Origin: Phenylobacterium sp.
GTDB taxonomy: Bacteria > Pseudomonadota > Alphaproteobacteria > Caulobacterales > Caulobacteraceae
DNA: 8,447 nucleotides
NCBI GenBank assembly: GCA_019264505.1
Contig: JAHUZY010000451.1
Coordinates: 1-8,447 of the forward strand
Reading direction: 5' to 3'
Shown here: positions 1 through 5,088 of the stretch, piece after piece
Layout: each line of letters begins with the position of its first letter
Position numbering within the stretch: the stretch's first letter is position 1
Notes under the pieces: model-generated
Seen by the model: the letters and a program-made list of their open reading frames with translations, nothing else
Told to the model about the DNA's origin: nothing
The model's database searches: none
Program-made: the position numbers and the translations under genes

Positions 1-245
1 GCCTTGGCGTCCTTGGCGATGACGGCGACGCGGACGTCGCGGCCGGTGCCCGAGGGCAGGTTCACAACGCCGCGGACCTGTTGGTCGGCGTGGCGGGGAT
101 CAACGCCCAGATTGACGGAGATCTCGATGGACTCGTCGAACTTGGCCTTGGCGTTTTCCTTGACCAGCTTGATGGCGTCTTCGACCGAGTGGGCGGCCAG
201 ACGGTCGCCGGTCCAGGCCTGGATGCGCTTTGCTTGCTTAGGCAT
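1..245 (-). CDS. rplA: 50S ribosomal protein L1, N-terminal part (truncated by window edge)
   Basis: Ribosomal protein L1 binds 23S rRNA to form the mobile L1 stalk, which helps release deacylated tRNA. In many bacteria it also represses its own operon by binding the rplK leader mRNA. The visible 81 residues start [11 protein letters not shown] and contain the L1 N-terminal features: a basic start, the [20 protein letters not shown] helix, a strand ending [15 protein letters not shown], and [18 protein letters not shown] complete L1 is about 230 residues, so roughly two thirds lie beyond the left edge. This is a window cut, not a mutation. The ATG is at 245-243, five bases after the rplK stop, with a GAGG ribosome-binding site overlapping the end of rplK. 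That spacing implies cotranscription and probable translational coupling with rplK. Confidence 0.97.
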   Translation of the reverse strand, partial: MPKQAKRIQAWTGDRLAAHSVEDAIKLVKENAKAKFDESIEISVNLGVDPRHADQQVRGVVNLPSGTGRDVRVAVIAKDAK

Positions 246-250
246 GGTCC

Positions 251-682
251 TCAGGCCTCCACGATCTCAAGGCCCATCGAACGGGCGGAGCCCTCGATGA
301 TGCGGGCGGCGGCCTCAATGTCGACGGCGTTGAGGTCCTTCATTTTCGACTCGGCGATCTCCCGCAGCTGAGCGCGGGTGATGCTGCCCACGGTCTCGCG
401 ACCGGTCAGCTTGGCGCCGGACTTAATGCCGACCGCCTGCTTGATGTAGTGGGTCGCCGGCGGGGTCTTGGTGACGAAGGTGAACGACTTGTCCTGATAG
501 ACGGTGATGACCGTCGGCAGGGGCGTGCCTTTCACTTCCTTCTCGGTGCGGGCGTTGAACTCCTTGCAGAAGCCCATGATGTTGACGCCGCGCTGACCGA
601 GCGCCGGCCCGATGGGCGGCGAAGGGGTGGCGGAGCCCGCGGGCACCTGCAGCTTGATATAGCCCAGAATTTTCTTGGCCAT
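251..682 (-). CDS. rplK: 50S ribosomal protein L11
   Basis: L11 is part of the GTPase-associated centre of the large subunit. It binds the 23S rRNA region contacted by elongation factors and, in stringent-response bacteria, takes part in RelA activation. The 143-residue product has the usual family length. It shows the N-terminal domain with the conserved proline-rich segment [19 protein letters not shown] (about residues 22-40) and the C-terminal rRNA-binding domain (about 75-143), including [20 protein letters not shown]. The ATG at 682-680 is preceded by a good GAGGAG ribosome-binding site (686-691). rplA follows after five bases. A 16-bp perfect palindrome lies immediately upstream of the ribosome-binding site, and a promoter-like site lies about 115 bases upstream. 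The gene therefore probably has its own promoter in addition to any readthrough from nusG. Confidence 0.98.
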   Translation of the reverse strand: MAKKILGYIKLQVPAGSATPSPPIGPALGQRGVNIMGFCKEFNARTEKEVKGTPLPTVITVYQDKSFTFVTKTPPATHYIKQAVGIKSGAKLTGRETVGSITRAQLREIAESKMKDLNAVDIEAAARIIEGSARSMGLEIVEA

Positions 683-694
683 CTTCTCCTCTTT

Positions 695-710
695 GGCCGG
701 ACGTCCGGCC
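695..710. promoter_or_regulatory. 16-bp perfect palindrome in the rplK leader
   Basis: GGCCGGACGTCCGGCC reads the same on both strands and lies 12 bases upstream of the rplK ATG, next to the ribosome-binding site. As RNA it could form a 6-bp all-GC stem with an ACGU loop; as DNA it could be a dimer operator. L1 is known to repress the L11 operon through a structured leader near the rplK start in other bacteria, so a role in translational control is plausible. I cannot match this hairpin to the known L1-binding consensus. Confidence 0.5.
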
Positions 711-798
711 TGTTGAGCCGTGGTGCGGGGTTATGGCTGGCCAGCCCCCTCCCACGGATTTGAGCCGCGCGACCAAGGGCCGCCCGGCGAAGCCCGCG

Positions 799-827
799 CT
801 TCTATCAGCGAGGGGCCTGATCGGCAA
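799..827 (-). promoter_or_regulatory. Candidate housekeeping promoter for rplK-rplA
   Basis: On the minus strand TTGCCG (827-822) is followed by a 17-base spacer and TAGAAG (804-799). A TG one base before the hexamer makes an extended -10. The predicted start of transcription is near 792, giving a leader of about 110 bases before the rplK ATG. The same arrangement is found upstream of tRNA-Trp in this window. The site lies between the GxxExxY unit and rplK and looks intact. It is a consensus match read by eye, with no mapped start site. Confidence 0.5.
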
Positions 828-848
828 GCTGCGTCAGGGGGAATGAAG

Positions 849-888
849 AGGTGACACGAAGGACACCAAGAAAGCGAAGGGCACGAAG
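849..888 (+). repeat. Left inverted-repeat arm of the GxxExxY unit
   Basis: After AGGTG (849-853) come four 9-nt units: ACACGAAGG (854-862), ACACCAAGA (863-871), AAGCGAAGG (872-880) and GCACGAAGT (881-889, whose last base belongs to the stop codon of the GxxExxY gene). The first 22 bases (849-870) are a perfect inverted copy of 1288-1309. The inner part matches imperfectly, at about 15 of 19 positions with one gap. The arm is purine-rich on the plus strand and directly abuts the end of the enclosed gene. Confidence 0.9.
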
Positions 889-1266
889 TTAAAGAACGAG
901 ACGACGGAGCCCTTGCTTCAACAGCTCGACATTGAAGTTCATGAGCAGACCGAGCCGGTGCCCTGACAGTCTCATATAGGTGAGAAGTTGCGCCTCATGG
1001 AGGCGCGAGAGCGCCTCAACGGCTTTAACTTCAACGATCACGCACCGGCCAACCAGGAGGTCGAGGCGATAGGCGCCCTCCAACCTGAGGTCTTCATAGA
1101 CAATAGGGAGGGGCACCTGCCGCTCCACCGTCAGTCTGCGAGTCTCAAGCTCGTAGGCAAGGCACTGCTCGTAGGCCGCCTCAAGCAGCCCGGGGCCAAG
1201 AGCACGGTGTACCTTGAGGCCAGCATCGACGACCTCCCGAACCACACGCTCTGCGGCGTCATCCAC
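889..1266 (-). CDS. GxxExxY family protein, PD-(D/E)XK nuclease-like
   Basis: The product is about 125 residues and matches the GxxExxY family (PDDEXK_3-type), whose function is not established. The naming motif is seen as G26-L-L-E29-A-A-Y32 in GPGLLEAAYE. A nuclease-like core follows: D69 in YRLDL, then E79-V-K81 in VIVEVKAVE, and a QLLTY segment (93-97), as in many PD-(D/E)XK enzymes. The C-terminal LGLLMNFNVELLKQGLRRLVL-type end is intact, so the gene looks functional. No in-frame ATG exists after the nusG stop. The best start is GTG at 1266-1264, with AAAGGA/GAAGG purine stretches just upstream that are themselves part of the right repeat arm. The open frame continues upstream into nusG only as an out-of-phase shadow. 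Translating the arm would give DTKDTKGCKGHEG, similar to the short TK/HEG repeats I recall at the N-termini of family members. The gene lies in the direction of the ribosomal operon. Confidence 0.85.
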   Translation of the reverse strand: MDDAAERVVREVVDAGLKVHRALGPGLLEAAYEQCLAYELETRRLTVERQVPLPIVYEDLRLEGAYRLDLLVGRCVIVEVKAVEALSRLHEAQLLTYMRLSGHRLGLLMNFNVELLKQGLRRLVL

Positions 1267-1267
1267 G

Positions 1268-1309
1268 CCTTCGTGTCCTTTGCATCCCTTGGTGTCCTTC
1301 GTGTCACCT
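1268..1309 (-). repeat. Right inverted-repeat arm of the GxxExxY unit
   Basis: Read on the minus strand, AGGTG (1309-1305) is followed by ACACGAAGG (1304-1296), ACACCAAGG (1295-1287), the diverged GATGCAAAGG (1286-1277) and ACACGAAGG (1276-1268). One base later the GTG start of the GxxExxY gene begins. Bases 1288-1309 are a perfect 22-bp inverted copy of 849-870. The arm starts 27 bases after the nusG stop codon, so it occupies the 5' leader of the GxxExxY gene and probably supplies its ribosome-binding purines. Confidence 0.9.
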
Positions 1310-1336
1310 ATTTGGGGAAGCGAAGTCCAAGCTCGA

Positions 1337-1903
1337 TCAGCTGGTTTTTTCGACCTGGCCGTATTCGAGTTCGACCGGGGTGGCGCGGCCGAAGATGGAG
1401 ACGGTGACGCGCAGGCGGGCGCGCTCTTCGTCGACCTGTTCCACCGAGCCGTTGAAGCTGGCGAAGGGGCCGTCGGTGACGCGAACCTGCTCGCCGATCT
1501 CGAAGCTGATGGTCGGCTTGGGCCGCTCAACACCCTCTTCGATGGCGCCGATGATCCGGGCGACTTCCTTTTCGGAGACCGGCAGCGGCTTGGCGCCGGA
1601 GCCGAGGAAGCCCGTGACCTTCGGGGTGTTCTTGATGAGGTGGTAGGCCTCGTCGGTGAGGTTCATCTTCACCAGGACGTAGCCGGGGAAGAACTTGCGC
1701 TCGGTGTTGATCTTCCGGCCGCGGCGGATCTCCACCACGTCCTCGGTCGGCACCAGCACCTCGGAGAACTGATCCTCAAGACCCTGGTTGCGAGCCTGGT
1801 CGAGGATGGCCTCCTTCACCTTCTTCTCGAAGTTCGAGTAGGCGTGGACGATGTACCACTTGTGATTGGTCGGCGCGACGGCGTCCGCGGTTTCAGCGTT
1901 CAT
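1337..1903 (-). CDS. nusG: Transcription termination/antitermination factor NusG
   Basis: NusG binds the RNA polymerase clamp to suppress pausing, and its KOW domain contacts Rho or ribosomal protein S10, coupling transcription to termination or translation. The 188-residue product has the normal bacterial length. The NGN domain spans about residues 14-105 (KWYIVHAYSNFEKKVKEAI, and the signature FFPGYVLVKM at 71-80). A linker follows, then the KOW domain at about 135-186 (EIGEQVRVTDGPFASFNGSV, ending PVELEYGQVEKTS). The ATG is at 1903-1901, six bases after the secE TAA. No strong Shine-Dalgarno is seen (only GCGGGA overlapping the end of secE), so expression probably depends on coupling to secE. 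Normally rplK would be the next gene; here the GxxExxY unit intervenes. Confidence 0.98.
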   Translation of the reverse strand: MNAETADAVAPTNHKWYIVHAYSNFEKKVKEAILDQARNQGLEDQFSEVLVPTEDVVEIRRGRKINTERKFFPGYVLVKMNLTDEAYHLIKNTPKVTGFLGSGAKPLPVSEKEVARIIGAIEEGVERPKPTISFEIGEQVRVTDGPFASFNGSVEQVDEERARLRVTVSIFGRATPVELEYGQVEKTS

Positions 1904-1909
1904 TCTAGA

Positions 1910-2215
1910 TTATCCCGCGTTGGCGAGCTGGAGGATCAGGCCCATCAGCCAGCCGATGATGAAGTCGACCCCGAAAAAGAAGATCGCCGCCAGAACGACC
2001 ATGATCCCGACCATCACAGAGGTGATCCAGGTCTCCTTGCGGCTCGTCCAGGTGATCTTGCGCCCCTCGGCGCGGACCTCCCGGAAGAACTGACCCGGAG
2101 GGGTCTTCTTCTTCGGCGCGGAGTCGGCGAGCGGCGAGCCCGAGGACAGGGCCGCGGCCGTCTTGGCGGCCCGGTTCCTCATCGCTTGCGGCGTAGCGCC
2201 CGGTTTCCTGGCCAT
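1910..2215 (-). CDS. secE: Preprotein translocase subunit SecE
   Basis: SecE is the small essential subunit that clamps SecY in the inner-membrane Sec translocon. The 101-residue product has the conserved amphipathic segment FFREVRAEGRKITWTSRKET (43-62), followed by one transmembrane helix (about 64-95, ITSVMVGIMVVLAAIFFFGVD and onward). This is the usual single-span alphaproteobacterial form. The first 40 residues are an Ala/Lys/Ser-rich, probably disordered extension. The ATG at 2215-2213 has no clear Shine-Dalgarno. An internal ATG at residue 12 is a possible alternative, but the MARKPG start is more typical. secE overlaps nothing and sits six bases before nusG. It follows tRNA-Trp by 85 bases with no terminator between, so cotranscription with the tRNA is likely. 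Confidence 0.96.
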   Translation of the reverse strand: MARKPGATPQAMRNRAAKTAAALSSGSPLADSAPKKKTPPGQFFREVRAEGRKITWTSRKETWITSVMVGIMVVLAAIFFFGVDFIIGWLMGLILQLANAG

Positions 2216-2300
2216 CGAGGATAGCGACTTTCTACTTGAGGGCGGCGGCTCTTTAGACGGGCCCCGCCCGCGCGGTTCACGGCTTCACAGACATATATGG

Positions 2301-2376
2301 TGGCAGGAGTGGAGGGACTCGAACCCCCGGCCCTCGGTTTTGGAGACCGATGCTCTACCAGCTGAGCTACACTCCT
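2301..2376 (-). tRNA. tRNA-Trp (anticodon CCA)
   Basis: The 76-nt cloverleaf is complete. It has the acceptor stem AGGAGTG/CACTCCT, D-arm GCTCAGCTGGTAGAGC, anticodon stem TCGGT/ACCGA with loop CTCCAAA (anticodon CCA at 2343-2341), T-arm with GTTCGAGTC, discriminator G and an encoded CCA 3' end at 2303-2301. It decodes UGG. Placement just upstream of secE-nusG is a common bacterial arrangement and supports a tRNA-mRNA cotranscript that is processed. Confidence 0.98.
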
Positions 2377-2488
2377 ACACGCCCCGATCCCGCTTCCTCT
2401 CAGATGCGGGACCTTGGCTCCGAACAATAAACAGCGCGCCGGGAAGCGGAAAGCCGCCGGCGCGCGCGGTTCATCACCGGAGCCGGCT

Positions 2489-2517
2489 CGTTTAGCAGGG
2501 GGCGCCGGCACGGGCAA
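2489..2517 (-). promoter_or_regulatory. Candidate promoter for tRNA-Trp-secE-nusG
   Basis: On the minus strand TTGCCC (2517-2512), a 17-base spacer and TAAACG (2494-2489) form a housekeeping-type promoter, with TG one base before the -10. Transcription would start near 2482, about 105 bases before the tRNA. The transcribed leader contains a small CCCGC/GCGGG inverted repeat (2389-2410). The rest of the gap between 2377 and 2581 shows nothing else I can name. The spacing and -35 match the rplK promoter candidate closely, which strengthens both. Confidence 0.5.
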
Positions 2518-2581
2518 GTTGGATCAAAGGGGCTGCGACGGCGTTTGGAGCAGGACTTCCCATCGTCCCCGCGAGGCCCCC

Positions 2582-2809
2582 ATGAGCGATCCTTCCAGCC
2601 GCGATCCCGAGGTCAACCCAACCCCGCCGGCGGATGACCGCAATCGCGACGGGGAGCAGCGTCCAGGCTCGCCGCCGACCTCGGCCTATGTGCCCGAGGG
2701 CTCGGAGGACTCGACCCACAGCGACAAGACCCGCACGGACCCCGACACGGGCGCGCCGGCCAATGGCGATCCCGAGCCGGCCGATTCGGCGACCGACCGG
2801 GACGTCTGA
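2582..2809 (+). CDS. Small acidic, intrinsically disordered hypothetical protein
   Basis: A 75-residue product starts MSDPSSRDPEVNPTPPADDR and ends DSATDRDV. It has no Leu, Ile, Phe, Trp or Cys at all, with about 13 Asp, 13 Pro and many Ser/Thr, so it should be fully disordered and acidic. I recognise no domain and no function. Support for it being real: an ATG with GAGG six bases upstream, a clean stop 13 bases before the convergent neighbour, and a composition unlike a random shadow frame. A longer upstream extension of the frame runs through the divergent tRNA-Trp promoter region and is unlikely. It is the only gene here on the plus strand, placed between the divergent tRNA-Trp promoter and the convergent cupin gene. 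No promoter of its own is evident. Confidence 0.6.
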   Translation: MSDPSSRDPEVNPTPPADDRNRDGEQRPGSPPTSAYVPEGSEDSTHSDKTRTDPDTGAPANGDPEPADSATDRDV

Positions 2810-2822
2810 ACGCCCGCCCGCC

Positions 2823-3740
2823 TCAGGTCTTGACGCCGTCCAGCTCGAAGCTGCGGTCGAGATTGGCGATCTTGTCCTCCACCAGGCCCGCGCGCTTCAG
2901 GGCCAGGGAGGCGGCCCACAGCCCTGCCCGGGCAGGCATGGGCGTGCGGGTCATGGCGGCGACGGGCAGGCCTTTGCGGCGGAAGATGCCGTTGGCGTAG
3001 TGCGCCCCGTTGGTGATCCGCGTGCCCCAGGTCTGGTAGTCCACTGACAGGGAGACGTTGAAGCCTGCCTGGTTCTCGATCCGGTGGGGTGCGTGCAGCG
3101 GCCAGGTGACGGCCATGCCCGGCTCCAGATCGAACACCTGGGCCGCAGCGTCCATGTCGCGGCGATAGGGCAGGTCCTCGGTCTGCTGCTTGAGCATGAT
3201 GTCCTCCATGCCCGTCTGGGGCATGTGGGCCTCGTCCACCGGATAGATCCAGATCCGCTTGCGGCCGCGCATGTGGAACAGGCAGACGCCGGGGGCATCA
3301 GCGTGGAACGGGACCTTGGCCTGGGGGGCCGAGAGGATCAGCTGGCCGTTCAACTGGACCGGCCGGAAGCCCGGCGCCTCGCGGGCGATCTCTCGAAAGG
3401 CGCCGTGAATGACGGGGATCAGCGCCTCATAGTGCTGTTCCACCCGACGCAGCTGCACCCAGACCCGACCGTCCTTGATGCCCTCAAGCACCTTCTCGCC
3501 CGGCAGCCGGCCGCGCACGCCGGTGCGCATGGTCACCTGACCTTCGTCGTCATAGTCGAACAGATTGATGTCGTAGAGCTCGGCCGGATAGCGATCGAGC
3601 AGAGCCGCCAGGGCGGCGTCCTCGAACAGGCCCGTCTCCGCCAGACGATGGGCGAAGGTGATCGGGGCCTTGCGGAAGCCGGCCTTCTGGTCGGCCGCCC
3701 AGGCCGGGATCAGACGGTCTGAAAGCGTGTCGGCGGTCAT
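2823..3740 (-). CDS. JmjC/cupin-like protein (putative Fe(II)/2-oxoglutarate oxygenase fold)
   Basis: The 305-residue product looks like the cupin/JmjC-like proteins often annotated as transcription regulators or dioxygenases. A probable metal site is visible: the H146-A-D148 pair in PFHADAPGVCLFHMRGRKRIWIYP, and a distal histidine (H216 or H219) in WPLHAPHRIENQAGFNVS. This matches the HxD...H order of Fe(II)/2-oxoglutarate enzymes. The GRKRIWIYP strand after HxD is characteristic of JmjC/cupin_8 proteins. The substrate is unknown; hydroxylation of a protein or small molecule is only inferred. No signal peptide or membrane segment is seen, so it should be cytoplasmic. The ATG at 3740-3738 follows the acyltransferase stop by 14 bases with an AAGGA-type ribosome-binding site, indicating a two-gene operon. 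Confidence 0.75.
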   Translation of the reverse strand: MTADTLSDRLIPAWAADQKAGFRKAPITFAHRLAETGLFEDAALAALLDRYPAELYDINLFDYDDEGQVTMRTGVRGRLPGEKVLEGIKDGRVWVQLRRVEQHYEALIPVIHGAFREIAREAPGFRPVQLNGQLILSAPQAKVPFHADAPGVCLFHMRGRKRIWIYPVDEAHMPQTGMEDIMLKQQTEDLPYRRDMDAAAQVFDLEPGMAVTWPLHAPHRIENQAGFNVSLSVDYQTWGTRITNGAHYANGIFRRKGLPVAAMTRTPMPARAGLWAASLALKRAGLVEDKIANLDRSFELDGVKT

Positions 3741-3754
3741 GGTCCTGTCCTTCG

Positions 3755-4972
3755 TCAGTCCAGCAGAATGAAGCCGGCCGTGGCGCCGGCGAGAGAGAGC
3801 CCAAGTCCGAGGCCCACGCCGGCCCGGATGCCCGGACGTCGGCGGCCAAGGTGGCCGAGCGAGCGGCTGGCGGCGTTGATCTGGCCGTTCAGGCCAGGCT
3901 CGCAGGCGGTGATCCGGTCAAGACGCCGGTCAAGGCGCTGATAGAGCTTGCGCAACCCGTCGTGCAGCCAAGGCGAGCCAGACACCGTCTGGCGGACCAG
4001 ATCCCGGAGCCCCTCCACCAAGGGATCGGCGGTGACGTCGCCCTCCACCACCTCATCGCCCTCATCGGCGAAGGCGCGCTTGTAGTCCTCAGCCCCGGGG
4101 CCAAAATCGGCGAAGGCCACACCCCGATCGGCGAGAACCCGCAAGGTCTCCAGGGTCATCAGGGCGCCGGGCGAATATCGCGCGAAGTCCGGGTCATAGA
4201 TCGGGAACCACAGGTGATAGACCGAGCCCGACAGGAGGCCGGCCTCGGCGGCCACCACCTTGTCGCCGGCCTTCAGCACCGCGACCCGCAATCCAAAGTC
4301 CGGATCGGAATCGTCATTCAGCTGGCGCAGCAGATCCTGGGTCCAGGGGGTCGAGAACACATCATGCTGGCCGGTGCGCCGCATCTGGGCGCGCTTTTCG
4401 GCGATGATCATCTCCAGCATGTCGGCGTCGGCCGACAGGGTGAAGCTGAGCGGCCCCACCTGCTCGGCCAGCTGGCGCTGGCGACGGCGCTTGTCCTTCA
4501 GGAAGCTCCCCTGCCCCGCCGCCCGCCGGCCTTCGAGATAGGCGTCGTAGCCGCCGGTAAGATCGGCGATCATGGCGGGCTTGGGCGCCGCGGCGTTGAC
4601 CGTCCGCCCCTGCCCCCCGACCAGACCGCCAAACCGGAAGCGGCGGGCCTGCAGGTGCTCCAGCACCACCTTCAGATCAATCTCGGCCCCCGGGCGGGCG
4701 ATCAGCCCGTGATAGTCGGTGAGCGGCGCGGCCATGGGCTGAATCGCCCCGCCGCGACGCTGGAACGGCAGGAAGCCGACGATCTCGCCGTTCCGCCGGA
4801 TCACCGCCACCTGGGCGTGGGGCGCTACGGCGCTGGCGGCCAGGACATAGCGCAGATCGAAATAGGGGCTCGAAAGGGCCGGATCACGGTCGCGGAACAG
4901 CGCCCCCAGGGCGCGCGCCTGCGGATCGAGCTCGCTGGCCGGCCGCGTCTCGACACTGATTCCGGCTCCCAT
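3755..4972 (-). CDS. CelD/FemAB-type GNAT acyltransferase with C-terminal membrane segment
   Basis: The 405-residue product resembles the BioF2/CelD (Acetyltransf_6) group of GNAT proteins, related to FemAB aminoacyl transferases and used in envelope polysaccharide or peptide acylation. Evidence: an N-terminal half with PHAQVAVIRRNGEIVGFLPFQRR (51-73), and a C-terminal acyl-CoA-fold half with YHLWFPIYDPDFARYSPGALM (252-272) and the family hallmark DFGPGAEDYKRAFADE (289-304). A basic stretch (159-166, KDKRRRQR) separates the halves. Residues 381-403 (GIRAGVGLGLGLSLAGATAGFILLD) form a glycine-rich hydrophobic tail, probably a single membrane anchor. Caulobacter HfsK, a holdfast-modifying enzyme, belongs to the same broad family, but I cannot claim orthology. 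The start is supported by GGGAGGGG (4987-4980) seven bases upstream. It is cotranscribed with the downstream cupin gene. Confidence 0.75.
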   Translation of the reverse strand: MGAGISVETRPASELDPQARALGALFRDRDPALSSPYFDLRYVLAASAVAPHAQVAVIRRNGEIVGFLPFQRRGGAIQPMAAPLTDYHGLIARPGAEIDLKVVLEHLQARRFRFGGLVGGQGRTVNAAAPKPAMIADLTGGYDAYLEGRRAAGQGSFLKDKRRRQRQLAEQVGPLSFTLSADADMLEMIIAEKRAQMRRTGQHDVFSTPWTQDLLRQLNDDSDPDFGLRVAVLKAGDKVVAAEAGLLSGSVYHLWFPIYDPDFARYSPGALMTLETLRVLADRGVAFADFGPGAEDYKRAFADEGDEVVEGDVTADPLVEGLRDLVRQTVSGSPWLHDGLRKLYQRLDRRLDRITACEPGLNGQINAASRSLGHLGRRRPGIRAGVGLGLGLSLAGATAGFILLD

Positions 4973-4992
4973 TCTGGCGCCCCTCCCATTTC

Positions 4993-5033
4993 CGCACGCT
5001 CAGGTTGCTCCCCTGCAAGATGCGTGCGCAGGG
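4993..5033. promoter_or_regulatory. Overlapping inverted repeats upstream of the acyltransferase gene
   Basis: Two perfect inverted repeats interlock in the 106-bp gap: CGCACGC (4993-4999) with GCGTGCG (5022-5028), and CCCTGC (5011-5016) with GCAGGG (5028-5033). Their arms compete, since 5028 belongs to both. They could be an operator or two mutually exclusive leader hairpins about 20-60 bases before the start codon. In GC-rich DNA such short repeats can also arise by chance. Confidence 0.3.
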
Positions 5034-5058
5034 CTCAGACAACCATGTGTGGGTTTCG

Positions 5059-5088
5059 AAAAAGGAAAGGCGACGCGTTCAGACGTCG
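5059..5088 (-). terminator. Possible weak intrinsic terminator after the transglutaminase-like gene
   Basis: On the minus strand CGACG, an 8-base loop containing the stop codon, and CGTCG are followed by CCTTTCCTTTTT. The stem is only five base pairs, but the T-rich tract is good and the position exactly at the gene end is right. It would separate this gene from the acyltransferase-cupin operon. Confidence 0.4.

Larger units (their letters stand above)
849..1309. mobile_element. Inverted-repeat-bounded unit with one GxxExxY gene (putative mini-element)
   Basis: This 461-bp unit consists of two inverted arms of about 40 bp, each built of degenerate 9-nt ACACGAAGG units, enclosing a single small nuclease-like gene. 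It lies between nusG and the rplK promoter, an interval that in most bacteria contains no gene. The outermost 22 bp of the arms are identical. No transposase, no serine or tyrosine recombinase and no clear target-site duplication are seen: the bases just outside the arms, GAAG on the left and ATTT on the right, do not match. Calling it mobile is an inference from the structure and the foreign position. It could instead be a conserved repeat-associated gene that spreads by recombination. Confidence 0.45.

Noticed and set aside
816..838. CCTGA/TCAGG hairpin as a terminator between the GxxExxY gene and rplK
   Set aside because: The stem is five base pairs with no T tract on either strand, and it overlaps the -35 of the candidate rplK promoter.
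840..1320. Target-site duplication around the inverted-repeat unit
   Set aside because: Bases directly outside the arms (ending GAAG at 848, beginning ATTT at 1310) do not match at any short length, also after shifting the boundary by a few bases.
1267..1533. N-terminal extension of the GxxExxY frame into nusG
   Set aside because: The upstream part overlaps nusG in another phase and reads Ser/Ala/Arg-rich shadow sequence. Family similarity begins just after the GTG at 1266.
1214..2224. A 336-codon open frame on the plus strand
   Set aside because: It lies opposite nusG and secE, crosses their junction and has low-complexity shadow composition. The minus-strand genes are unambiguous.
3745..3758. 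A TCCTTCGTCAG stretch resembling the 9-nt repeat unit
   Set aside because: The match is short and isolated, and is explained by the ribosome-binding site of the cupin gene.
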